A DNA stretch of 64,000 nt, from the NCBI GenBank assembly GCA_016841765.1, contig JAENYN010000017.1, positions 1-64,000 on the forward strand, given 5' to 3'. Numbering within the stretch: position 1 is the first letter of the stretch; each line of letters starts with the position of its first letter. A program made the position numbers and the translations under genes. The stretch is from Guptibacillus hwajinpoensis. GTDB lineage: Bacteria; Bacillota; Bacilli; Bacillales; Bacillaceae_O. Positions 34,464 through 42,576 of the stretch are shown piece by piece. Under the pieces are notes generated by a model. It was not told the DNA's origin. It saw only the letters and a program-made list of their open reading frames with translations, and did not search any database.

Positions 34464-34487
34464 CAAAAAAGGCGGGTACCCCCGCCT
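34464..34487 (-). terminator. Terminator of the AraC-GyrI gene
   Basis: GGCGGG/CCCGCC stem (34471-34486) followed on the minus strand by TTTTTTG. Confidence 0.8.
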
Positions 34488-34521
34488 CGAAACGTGATTT
34501 TCGTGTGGAAAGATCGAACTC

Positions 34522-35379
34522 TTACTTTTGAATCGGAATCCATATTTCACTGCGGTAGTCCGCGTCCGCCGGGTTGCCCGGCAAATAAACCTCCAATTCC
34601 GGCCCTTCGGCATGGGAATAGCCTGTGGCAGGAAACCATTCCGAAAAAATGCGGTCCCATACTTTTTGTATTGCATCAGGCATTGCTCCCCTGACATCGA
34701 AAACCGCCCAGGTGGAGGCGGGAATCCGCTTCACCTCAAACTCTTCAAGTCCATCCCCTTTTTGTTTGTTCCCAGCAATGAAATAGGTGAACTCTTCCAT
34801 TTCCGGTGTGAACTCCATGCAAATTCCGTACATCACATCATCACTGTCAGGCTTGCAAAGCTTCGCCGATGTGCCGTTCGCATTCATTTCCTCCCAGAAA
34901 GCAGAAATCGTGTTCATGTTTTCCCCATTTACCGTGCGCACCCTCTTTCCTTTTCCAATCACTTCAAACGAATCTTTTTCAACAATCCGGTAGTTCATGT
35001 CCTGATCACCCTTTATCTGAATTTGAAAGGACAGGCGGGGATAAGCCGTCAGCCTCTGCCCGGGCTCCCGTGCACGGGACGGACTCATACCGTGCAGCTT
35101 CCGGAAGGCTTTCGAAAACGATTCCGGTGTCTCATACCCGTATTTCATCGCCGCATCAATGACTTTTATCGAAGTCGATGCCAATTCCTGTGCCGCTACG
35201 GTGAGCCGCCTCCTGCGGATATACTCGGCCACCGTCACACCCGTGATGAACTGAAACATCCGCTGGAAATGGAACCTGGACGAACAGGCCGAAGCCGCGA
35301 TATCATCGATCGATATCTCCTGGTCGAGACGCGCTTCGATATAGTCGATGCTGTCCATCATTCGCTGGAGTTCTTCCAT
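34522..35379 (-). CDS. AraC-family regulator with GyrI-like effector domain
   Basis: The 285-residue protein has an N-terminal AraC double helix-turn-helix (about 8-108; ISIDDIAASACSSRFHFQRM and KYGYETPESFSKAFRKLHG) and a C-terminal GyrI-like/Rob-type ligand-binding domain (about 128-283). This arrangement is typical of regulators that sense small drugs or toxic compounds. ATG with AGGAAGG upstream. It is a single gene with no adjacent transporter, so its targets are unknown. Confidence 0.88.
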   Translation of the reverse strand: MEELQRMMDSIDYIEARLDQEISIDDIAASACSSRFHFQRMFQFITGVTVAEYIRRRRLTVAAQELASTSIKVIDAAMKYGYETPESFSKAFRKLHGMSPSRAREPGQRLTAYPRLSFQIQIKGDQDMNYRIVEKDSFEVIGKGKRVRTVNGENMNTISAFWEEMNANGTSAKLCKPDSDDVMYGICMEFTPEMEEFTYFIAGNKQKGDGLEEFEVKRIPASTWAVFDVRGAMPDAIQKVWDRIFSEWFPATGYSHAEGPELEVYLPGNPADADYRSEIWIPIQK

Positions 35380-35570
35380 GGCAGTGCCCCCTTCCTTTCA
35401 AATCCTATCTTACTCTTCAACACCGGGAACATCCGGTCATTTTGTGCTGTGTTAGAACAGGTGTCACTTTTATATACTGGTTTAATGCCGGAAAGTCCTC
35501 TTTTTAATGGTATGAAAGGGGTGTTTAACCAGGAAAAGGGTGAAAGGTTTTTATCAGATTTCGGTGAAAA

Positions 35571-36000
35571 AAAGATAAACTGCGAAAGTTGAAAAATAAA
35601 TTGCTCATTTTAAAAGAAAAAACAGTAGAGAAAATGATAAGCAGCAAAAGTTGAAGATATATGCCAGTTTTCATGTTAGCACATCGCAAACAGTAGAATT
35701 TGAACACTGAAAACTCTCTCAAAACTGACGGATTACTCTCCAGATTAATGCAATAAAAGATAAACGACGAAAGTTGATGATAAATTGCTCTTTTAAAAGA
35801 AAAAACACTTAATAAAAAGATAAAATCACAAAGTTAAAAATATCTACTGTCTTTTCATGACAGAACTTGCTAACAGTAAAGCAGGACCGCTGAAAACTTG
35901 CTCAAAACTATCGGAAAATGCTCCAGGTTTCTGAAAATAAAGATAGATGATGAAAGTTGAAGATAAATTGTCCTTCTAAAATGATAAAACTAAAGAAAAA
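35571..36000. repeat. A-rich ~180-bp repeat family, locus 2 (three units)
   Basis: Units begin GATAAACTGCGAAAGTTGA (35574), GATAAACGACGAAAGTTGA (35759) and GATAGATGATGAAAGTTGA (35942), 185 and 183 bases apart. Each continues with ATAAATTG, a short T-rich stretch and AAAA(G/T)AAAAAAC; the first two share further segments near the end of the unit (CTGAAAACT, CTCAAAACT). No gene in the gap 35380-36069. Confidence 0.75.
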
Positions 36001-36069
36001 TAGAGAAACACCCCAACTTGAAAGAGTTACAAATCTCCATAACAAAAGTACACTTTTCCCCCTCATGTC

Positions 36070-36102
36070 AAAAAGGCCGGCTCCTCAAAAAAGAACCGGC
36101 CT
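36070..36102 (-). terminator. Terminator of ectD
   Basis: AGGCCGG/CCGGCCT (36074-36102) followed by TTTTT on the minus strand. Confidence 0.85.
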
Positions 36103-36112
36103 GCCTGCTCAT

Positions 36113-37036
36113 CTATCCATTCACTTTTTCTTGGGTCCTGATTGCTTCGATTCCTTCCCGGTTGGCGAGGAATTCAGGGCGTTCATTCTGGCCTGAGAAA
36201 GGAGCGATCAGCTGGTTTTCGATGGAATTATAAACAAAGAAGACATTGCTGCGCGGGAACGGTGAGATATTTCCGGCGGATCCATGCATCGTATTGCTTT
36301 CAAAGAAAATGACAGAGCCGGCCGGGCCTGTCGCTGTATCGATTTTGTTGCCGGCCTCTTCTGTCAGCCACTTCAGGCTGTCTTCGTCCGGCACGCCCAC
36401 TTCCTGTTTTTTCAGAGATGATTTGAAGTTATCTTCCGGCGTTTCACCGGCACATGTGACAAACCATTTGTGCGAGCCAGGAATCAGCATGAGCGGACCG
36501 TTGAATTCGTGGTTGTCCGTCAAAATAATGGAGCAGCTGAGCGCGCGCATATTCGGCATGCCGTCTTCCACATGCCAGGTCTCAAAATCGGAGTGCCAGT
36601 AAAATTCTTTCCCTTTGAAGCCCGGTTTGAAGTTGATGCGGGACTGATGGATATAGACCCCGCTTCCAAGCAGTTGCTCCGCAATTTTCACAAGCCGGTC
36701 ATCCTGCGATAATTCTTTGAAAAAATTCTGGTTCTTATGGACTTCAAACACCGACCTCACATCATCGCTTCCCGGCTCCTTAATGACATCGGACGCATTA
36801 CGGCTGCGGTTTTCTTGCATTGTCCGCTCTAATTCCTGCTTCATCCGGGCGACTTCTTCGTCGTTGAAAAATTTCTCGAACATGATATAGCCATTTTGTT
36901 CATAGAAGTTCAGATTCTGTTGGTCAAGCGGGCCATTTTCAGGTGACTTGTTATGAATTACCGGGTCTTTCCGTTCAAAAATTTCAACATGTTCACCTTT
37001 TCTGGAAGGATATTTATCTGATCCCATTTGATTCAC
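36113..37036 (-). CDS. ectD: Ectoine hydroxylase
   Basis: EctD is a 2-oxoglutarate and Fe(II)-dependent dioxygenase converting ectoine to 5-hydroxyectoine. The 307-residue length is typical and the family signature is exact: FYWHSDFETWHVEDGMP with iron ligands H148 and D150, and the third ligand H251 in NTMHGSAGN; the RSNVFFVYNS block binds 2-oxoglutarate. AAGGGGTG precedes the ATG. No ectABC genes lie within the window, so ectoine must be made from genes elsewhere or imported. A sigma-B-like promoter is visible upstream (37063-37088). Confidence 0.93.
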   Translation of the reverse strand: MNQMGSDKYPSRKGEHVEIFERKDPVIHNKSPENGPLDQQNLNFYEQNGYIMFEKFFNDEEVARMKQELERTMQENRSRNASDVIKEPGSDDVRSVFEVHKNQNFFKELSQDDRLVKIAEQLLGSGVYIHQSRINFKPGFKGKEFYWHSDFETWHVEDGMPNMRALSCSIILTDNHEFNGPLMLIPGSHKWFVTCAGETPEDNFKSSLKKQEVGVPDEDSLKWLTEEAGNKIDTATGPAGSVIFFESNTMHGSAGNISPFPRSNVFFVYNSIENQLIAPFSGQNERPEFLANREGIEAIRTQEKVNG

Positions 37037-37062
37037 CCCTTATAAATTCTTCTGTAGAGTGT

Positions 37063-37088
37063 CTTACCGGGGACTTTTTTAATAAAAC
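37063..37088 (-). promoter_or_regulatory. Possible sigma-B-type promoter of ectD
   Basis: On the minus strand GTTTTA (37083-37088), 14 bases, GGTAAG (37063-37068), against a consensus GTTTAA-N14-GGGTAT. The match is partial (two mismatches in the -10), but the place, 26 bases before the start codon, is right. Confidence 0.35.
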
Positions 37089-37130
37089 TTAATTTTTTTA
37101 AAAAAAGGTTAAAAAAGAAAGAATTCCCAT

Positions 37131-37154
37131 TAAAAAGAGCCCTGTTTCCAGGAC
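37131..37154 (-). terminator. Terminator of the rRNA methyltransferase gene
   Basis: GAGCCCTG/CAGGACTC (37137-37154, one wobble) followed by TTTTTAA on the minus strand. Confidence 0.7.
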
Positions 37155-37166
37155 TCGATTAAAGCA

Positions 37167-38360
37167 CTATATTTTTTTAATAAAAACTACCTTCAGATAA
37201 TCTCCTTCAGGAAATGAGTTGGCTGTACGAAAGTCGTCCGGCAGCGAAAACTCTTCAAGAATTTTGTATTTCCCGCCTGTTTCTTTGAATGCCCGGTCAA
37301 TGAACCCCTTGAACTTGTCCATGCCGAACGAAGCGGCATTTGTGGAAGCGACGATGATGCCGCTATTTTCTGTAATGGCGATTGCATCTTTTAACAGATC
37401 CTTATAGTCTTTCGCCGCACTGAATGTATTTTTTTTCGAACGGGCAAAGCTTGGCGGGTCAAGGATGACCATCTCAAATTTGAGGTTGTTCTTTTGTGCA
37501 TAGTTAAAGTAGCGGAATACGTCCATCACTCTGATATCCTGTGCTTCATGGTCAATCCCGTTCAAGCTGAATTGCTCAATCGTCTTCGGCAGGCTGCGGT
37601 TGGCCAGATCGACACTTGTCGTTTTTGCAGCTCCGCCAAGCGCTGCAAAAACAGAAAAGGCTCCGGTGTAGGAAAACGTGTTCAGTACGCTCTTGCCTTC
37701 TGAATATTTATCGCGGATCGCCTTTCTGACCTCGCGCTGGTCAAGGAACACACCGACCATTGCGCCTTCGTTTAAATAAACGGCAAAGCGGACACCGTTT
37801 TCTTTCACAATCAGCGGGAATTCCGCCCGTTCGCCAGCAGCAAAGTCATCATCATCGATGTATTGCCCTTTGGTATCGAAGCGTTTTTTCTCGTATATCC
37901 CTTGATAGTCTGCTGATTTTTTCAGTGCTTCAATGATTTCCGCCTTGAACGTGTAGATGCCGAGACTGTACCAGTTGATCAGATAATAACCTTCGAAGTG
38001 ATCGATCGTAAGGCCGCCGATTCCATCTCCTTCGCCATTGAAAACCCGAAAGGCGGTCGTGTCCGGATTTTCATAGAAAGAGGACCTGTGTTCAAGCGCC
38101 GCTTTTACTTTTCGGTCAAAAAAGGCCTGGTCGATCGCTTCGTTTTCTTTGCGGCTCAGCATCCATCCATATCCCTTATTTTGCCTTCCGTAATATCCCT
38201 TTGCAATAAACGAGCCGCTGCTGTCCTTAAGAGTGAAGATGGACCCCTCTTCCTTCAATGCAGAAATGTTGGAAACGGCCTCTTTGAAAAGAAGCGGATA
38301 ACCGCTTTTATATTTTTTTACAAACTTCGGCTGGATGTTCAACCGGATTTCGTTTCTCAT
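37167..38360 (-). CDS. Class I SAM-dependent rRNA (cytosine-5) methyltransferase, RlmI-like
   Basis: The 397-residue protein has an N-terminal PUA domain (about 1-75), a central EEHEP-like domain and a Rossmann methyltransferase domain with VLNTFSYTGAFSVFAALGGA (SAM binding), SVDLANRSL and the motif LDPPSFARSK. This is the RlmI/YccW layout, enzymes that methylate C1962 of 23S rRNA; the specific site here is inferred. The ATG at 38360 has GGAG eight bases upstream; a longer frame is not supported. Confidence 0.85.
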   Translation of the reverse strand: MRNEIRLNIQPKFVKKYKSGYPLLFKEAVSNISALKEEGSIFTLKDSSGSFIAKGYYGRQNKGYGWMLSRKENEAIDQAFFDRKVKAALEHRSSFYENPDTTAFRVFNGEGDGIGGLTIDHFEGYYLINWYSLGIYTFKAEIIEALKKSADYQGIYEKKRFDTKGQYIDDDDFAAGERAEFPLIVKENGVRFAVYLNEGAMVGVFLDQREVRKAIRDKYSEGKSVLNTFSYTGAFSVFAALGGAAKTTSVDLANRSLPKTIEQFSLNGIDHEAQDIRVMDVFRYFNYAQKNNLKFEMVILDPPSFARSKKNTFSAAKDYKDLLKDAIAITENSGIIVASTNAASFGMDKFKGFIDRAFKETGGKYKILEEFSLPDDFRTANSFPEGDYLKVVFIKKI

Positions 38361-38583
38361 AATATCTGCTCCACTACCTTTTTTCGTATTTGTCATTTCG
38401 TATATCATCCATTAAATCACACTTTCTGCCTGAATTCTAATTTCCGGGGACTACTTGAAGGATGAAACGGGAATAGAGTCGAAGAACGTTTAGAAGGTGC
38501 GGGCTGCCACATCATGATTATGTCTTGATTTTCCAGGGCAGCAGTGTCAGCCGCAAACATCCAATACATAGGAGGAGATGCAC

Positions 38584-39600
38584 ATGCAACAAATCCAGCT
38601 CGCAAAAAGGCCAAAAGGAAAACCGGTTTCCGAGGATTTCCGTTTCGTTGATGTACCGATGCCGGAATTAGATAAAGGCGAGATTTTGGTGAAAACCCTC
38701 TATTTGTCCGTAGATCCTTATATGCGGGGACGGATGGTGGATGCCAAGTCTTATGTTGAACCATTCAAACTTGACGAAGTGATCAGCGGCGGGGTTGTCG
38801 GTGAAGTTGTGGAATCAAAGTCCGACAAGTTCAGCAAGGGCGATATTGTGACCGGGATGCTCGGCTGGCAGGAATATTCAGCCGCCAGTGACAAAGAAGT
38901 CCGCAAAGTGGACCCCAGCCTTGCCCCTGTCACTACAGCACTTGGGATACTCGGCCTGACCGGCCTGACCGCCTACTTCGGAATGCTTGATATCGGCAAC
39001 CCGAAAGAAGGCGAAACGGTGGTCGTATCAGGGGCAGCGGGTGCTGTCGGCTCAGTTGCCGGCCAGATTGCGCGTATAAAAGGGGCCCGGGTCGTCGGGA
39101 TTGCCGGATCTGACGAAAAAACCGGATATTTACTTACCGAACTCGGCTTTGATGCGGCAATCAACTATAAGACGACCGAATATCTTCATGAAGCGCTCAA
39201 GGAAGCCTGCCCGGATGGTGTTGATGTCTATTTTGATAATGTCGGGGGAGAGATTTCCGATGCTGTGTTGAATACGTTAAACAAACATGCACGCATCCCG
39301 GTTTGCGGCGCGATTTCATCTTATAATGCGGTCGGCGAAGACCTCGGCCCGCGGGTGCAAAGCAAACTGATCAAATCAAGCGCCCTCATGAAAGGGTTCA
39401 TTGTCGGTGATTATTCCAGCCAGTTTCTTGACGGCGCCCAGCAATTGGCCGAATGGCTGAAATCCGGAAAATTGAAGTATGAAGAAACGATTATCGAAGG
39501 ATTTGAAAATATCCCGCAGGCTTTTATCGGGCTGTTTGAAGGGAAAAATCTCGGGAAACAGCTTGTAAAAGTTGCAGACCCTGAAAATGCTGAACTATAA
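38584..39600 (+). CDS. NADP-dependent MDR-family oxidoreductase (YfmJ-like)
   Basis: The 338-residue zinc-free medium-chain reductase has the leukotriene B4 dehydrogenase/alkenal reductase features: LYLSVDPYMRGRM near the N-terminus, the nucleotide-binding VVSGAAGAVGSVAGQIA, and YFDNVGGEISDAVL. It probably reduces alpha,beta-unsaturated aldehydes or ketones. YfmJ of B. subtilis is the nearest type. The second ATG (38584) is seven bases from GGAGGA and preferred. Single gene with own terminator. Confidence 0.87.
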   Translation: MQQIQLAKRPKGKPVSEDFRFVDVPMPELDKGEILVKTLYLSVDPYMRGRMVDAKSYVEPFKLDEVISGGVVGEVVESKSDKFSKGDIVTGMLGWQEYSAASDKEVRKVDPSLAPVTTALGILGLTGLTAYFGMLDIGNPKEGETVVVSGAAGAVGSVAGQIARIKGARVVGIAGSDEKTGYLLTELGFDAAINYKTTEYLHEALKEACPDGVDVYFDNVGGEISDAVLNTLNKHARIPVCGAISSYNAVGEDLGPRVQSKLIKSSALMKGFIVGDYSSQFLDGAQQLAEWLKSGKLKYEETIIEGFENIPQAFIGLFEGKNLGKQLVKVADPENAEL

Positions 39601-39607
39601 GTGCATC

Positions 39608-39641
39608 AAGCCGCTTTCTGATAGAAGGCGGCTTTTTTTAT
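39608..39641 (+). terminator. Terminator of the MDR oxidoreductase gene
   Basis: AAGCCGC/GCGGCTT (39608-39634) followed by TTTTTTTATTT. Confidence 0.85.
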
Positions 39642-39707
39642 TTGGCTTTGTTAATGTACAATGTTGATTTTTGCTGAAGTTGATTGGAGCGGAAGGGGCC
39701 CGACTCC
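39640..39707 (+). repeat. Truncated left end of the GC-rich element
   Basis: TTTGGCTTTGTTAA, CAATGTTGATTTTT and GTTGATTGGAGCGGAAGG match the terminal region of the element at 58955-59154, then similarity stops after GACTCC. Only one end remains. Confidence 0.65.
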
Positions 39708-39817
39708 AAACGCGTTTTGGCGTGCATTCACTATACCCGAAAGGAAAATGATTTTCTGTCCAGAATTATAGAAAGAGCAGTTGGCGCTTTACATAATGAT
39801 GATGGGGGGATTACAAG

Positions 39818-40696
39818 TTGATCGAACTTAAAAAGATGAGTGACTGTACATTTACGGAGGTACTTCAAGCCTGGCATAAAGGATTTGAGGGGTACTATTT
39901 TGATATGACGATGGAAATCGAACAGTTTTTGAAAAAGGTGGTTTCAGAAGATTTGGCACCCGAACATTCCTGGATCGTTTTTTCTGAAGGCTCACCGGCA
40001 GGCCTTCTCCTGAATGGATTCAGAACGGTCAAAGGAAAGAAAAGGGCATGGAACGGCGGAACAGGAGTCGCTCTCGATCTTCGCGGCACAGGGGTAGGCA
40101 AGCGCCTGATGGAGAAAATGCTGCAGACATATAAACTTCAAGGTGTGGATGAATGTTACCTTGAAGCGATTTCTGATAATAGCACGGCCATATCCCTTTA
40201 TAAGAAAGTGGGATACGAAGTGGTGGATAAACTGGTATTCCTTCAAAACAAGGAATCGCTTGATGAGTTCACGTTCACCACCCCGAAAAGCTATCGAGTG
40301 GAGCAGGCACCCGTGCAAAAAGCGGCTAACCTTGATTTTTACGATGCGGAAAGCTCCTGGCAAACCCTTGCTCAAAACGTGAAAGACGGACAGGCAGCCA
40401 TTGCCTATGACGTTGAAAAGAACATCGCCGGTTATGCCCTCTTTTCGAAACATTACACCGACAGCGGCGAACTGGCAAGAATCGTATTATATCAATGCAA
40501 AGCTCAGCCCGACTTGCTAGATGAACACGAAATATTGAACAGCATCCTGAAATTTGTATTCGAACCGGGACATACAAAATGCCTCAGATCTACAGTAAAC
40601 ACTTCTAAAAAGTCTACTGCCCTCATTGCTATCCTGAAACAAGCCGGCTTTGCCCCGGCCATTGAACAGGTTCACATGAAAAAAACGATGATTTAG
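39818..40696 (+). CDS. Two-domain GNAT acetyltransferase
   Basis: The 292-residue protein has a complete GNAT domain (about 1-150) with DLRGTGVGKRLMEKML (acetyl-CoA motif) and AISDNSTAISLYKKVGYE, and a second, degenerate GNAT-like half (about 160-290) without a clear Q/RxxGxG/A motif. Only the N-terminal half is likely active. The TTG start at 39818 follows GGGGGG by eight bases. The gene ends 12 bases before a perfect palindrome. Substrate unknown. Confidence 0.8.
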   Translation: MIELKKMSDCTFTEVLQAWHKGFEGYYFDMTMEIEQFLKKVVSEDLAPEHSWIVFSEGSPAGLLLNGFRTVKGKKRAWNGGTGVALDLRGTGVGKRLMEKMLQTYKLQGVDECYLEAISDNSTAISLYKKVGYEVVDKLVFLQNKESLDEFTFTTPKSYRVEQAPVQKAANLDFYDAESSWQTLAQNVKDGQAAIAYDVEKNIAGYALFSKHYTDSGELARIVLYQCKAQPDLLDEHEILNSILKFVFEPGHTKCLRSTVNTSKKSTALIAILKQAGFAPAIEQVHMKKTMI

Positions 40697-40707
40697 GTCT
40701 TTCGACT

Positions 40708-40750
40708 CATCATTGCCTGGCAATTGCGAGGCAATTGCCAGGCAATGATG
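40708..40750. repeat. Perfect palindrome (20-bp arms) after the GNAT gene
   Basis: CATCATTGCCTGGCAATTGC (40708-40727), GAG, then its exact reverse complement (40731-40750). It shares the core ATTGCCTGGCAATTGC with the 36-bp palindrome at 11441-11476. Confidence 0.85.
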
Positions 40751-40846
40751 CAATAATGGTCAATCCTCCCTTTTCACATTCTGATACATATTTTCACTCC
40801 TACTGGAAAGATTATGGAGAGTATGTCTAATGCGGGAGGTTTTGAT

Positions 40847-42391
40847 ATGAGTGATAAACACGGAAGGAGACCGGCGATGCCGCGTTTCCCTGAGCCTTAT
40901 TGGCGGGAAAATATGCGTTTGCTGCCAGAATTTCAACAGCTTGATAAAGACCTTACAGTCGATGTCGCCATTGTCGGCGGCGGGATCACCGGCATTACAG
41001 CCGCTTATTTGCTGACGAAAAACGGCTACAAAACGGCACTTGTCGAAGCCGGCAAACTGTTAAACGGGACAACCGGCCACACGACAGCAAAAGTGACCGC
41101 ACAGCATGGGCTTATTTATGATGAGCTGATCCAGCACTTTGGGGAATTGAAGGCCCAGCAGTACTACCAGGCTGCCACGGATGCAATGGATTTCATCAAG
41201 CAGACGGCAGAGGAACATAACATCGATTGTGACCTGACTGAGGAAGACGCTTATTTGTATGCCACGACAGAAGAATACAAAACCAAGCTGCAAAAAGAGC
41301 ATGAAGCGTATCAGCAGCTTGGAATCAAAAGCAGATGGCTTGAGGAAATACCGTTTGATATTAAAATAACCGGTGCCCTCGCTATGGAAAAGCAAATGCA
41401 ATTCCATCCGCTGAAGTATTTGGCCCCCCTTGTCTCTTATATCCAGGAAAACGGCGGCCTTATCTACGAAAACACTACCGCTGTCGAAGTTGAGGAAACC
41501 GAACAGCCGCAAGTGATTTTACGCAACGGCAATAAAATTACCTGCAAGCATGTAATAGCCGCTTCACACTATCCTTTTTATGATGGCGGCGGTTTATATT
41601 TCACCAGAATGTATCCCGACAGATCCTATATCATTGCCGTCAAAGCGGAAAAGGAGTATCCCGGAGGCATGTATTTAAGCGTCGACAATCCCGTCCGTTC
41701 CTTACGATTTACTGACTTCAACGGCGAAAAGCTCATCTTGATTGCCGGCGAAAACCATAAGACCGGCCAGGGCATTGATACGATGGAACACTATAAGGCT
41801 CTGGAACAGTTCGGCCATGAAGTGCTGGGCATAAAAGAATACCCTTACAGGTGGTCGGCGCAGGACCTTATCACGCTTGATAAAATCCCATATATCGGCC
41901 AGATCAAAGACGGCCATCCTAATATATATGTTGCAGCAGGTTATCGAAAATGGGGTATGACCAACGGAACGCAGGCAGCTTTGCTGATCACTGACTTGAT
42001 TATGCACCGCAGCAATCAGTATCTGGATCTTTATTCTCCATCACGGGACGTAAAAGCTGATCCGTCCATCAAGAAATTCATCAAGGAAAATGCAGATGTC
42101 GCCGGCGAGCTGATTGCCGGAAAACTGGACTTTAACCGGAAGCGCATTGAAGACATGGAAATCGGCGAAGGCGCTATCGTCACAGTGAATGGGCAACGGT
42201 CCGGTGCTTATAAAGAGGATGAATCAACTGTCCACATCGTTGATACAACCTGCCGGCACCTCGGCTGTGAAGTCAAATGGAACGCAGGTGACCGGACGTG
42301 GGACTGCCCTTGTCACGGATCCCGGTATTCCGTGGACGGAACGGTCATAGAAGGCCCGGCCGAAGAGCCGCTCCCCCGAATTGACTCGTAA
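40847..42391 (+). CDS. yhfW: FAD-dependent oxidoreductase with C-terminal Rieske domain (YhfW type)
   Basis: The 514-residue protein has an N-terminal DAO-type FAD domain (GGGITGITAAYLLTKNGYK dinucleotide motif near residue 40; TTGHTTAKVTAQHG) and a C-terminal Rieske 2Fe-2S domain (about 425-514) whose ligands are in TCRHLGCEV and CPCHGSRY. B. subtilis YhfW has the same fusion. It should transfer electrons between a small reduced substrate, FAD and the iron-sulphur centre; the substrate is unknown. ATG at 40847, seven bases after GGGAGG; an earlier ATG is not supported. Confidence 0.88.
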   Translation: MSDKHGRRPAMPRFPEPYWRENMRLLPEFQQLDKDLTVDVAIVGGGITGITAAYLLTKNGYKTALVEAGKLLNGTTGHTTAKVTAQHGLIYDELIQHFGELKAQQYYQAATDAMDFIKQTAEEHNIDCDLTEEDAYLYATTEEYKTKLQKEHEAYQQLGIKSRWLEEIPFDIKITGALAMEKQMQFHPLKYLAPLVSYIQENGGLIYENTTAVEVEETEQPQVILRNGNKITCKHVIAASHYPFYDGGGLYFTRMYPDRSYIIAVKAEKEYPGGMYLSVDNPVRSLRFTDFNGEKLILIAGENHKTGQGIDTMEHYKALEQFGHEVLGIKEYPYRWSAQDLITLDKIPYIGQIKDGHPNIYVAAGYRKWGMTNGTQAALLITDLIMHRSNQYLDLYSPSRDVKADPSIKKFIKENADVAGELIAGKLDFNRKRIEDMEIGEGAIVTVNGQRSGAYKEDESTVHIVDTTCRHLGCEVKWNAGDRTWDCPCHGSRYSVDGTVIEGPAEEPLPRIDS

Positions 42392-42409
42392 CTGACAGCC
42401 ATCGAATTC

Positions 42410-42530
42410 TTCCTAAAGAAAACTCGCCAATTGGAGAGCCTTTAGGCGAAGACAGAGGCGTAGTTATCTAAATTGCTAAAATTGGAAGTCGTGTAGGAAT
42501 ACTCCCTTGCTGACAATTTATCCTTTCCTA
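42410..42530 (+). repeat. Dispersed repeat family 3, best copy
   Basis: AAAACTCGCCAATTGGAGAG, then CCTTTAGGCGAAGACAGAGG, GTAGTTATC, TAAAATTGGA, and CTGACAATTT. The other copies are at 3241-3320 and 28881-28980. Confidence 0.6.
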
Positions 42531-42540
42531 TAAGGAAACA

Positions 42541-42575
42541 AAAAAGCTCTGCCGCAAAATCGGGCAGAGCTTTTT
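42541..42575. terminator. Bidirectional terminator between yhfW and ltaS
   Basis: AAAAAGCTCTGCC pairs with GGCAGAGCTTTTT (42541-42575), with A and T runs on both sides. The convergent genes end at 42391 and 42577. Confidence 0.88.
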
Positions 42576-42576
42576 A

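Noticed and set aside
34528-35592. 354-codon plus-strand frame opposite the AraC gene
   Set aside because: It is the antisense shadow of the AraC-GyrI gene, which has clear domains, a binding site and a terminator.
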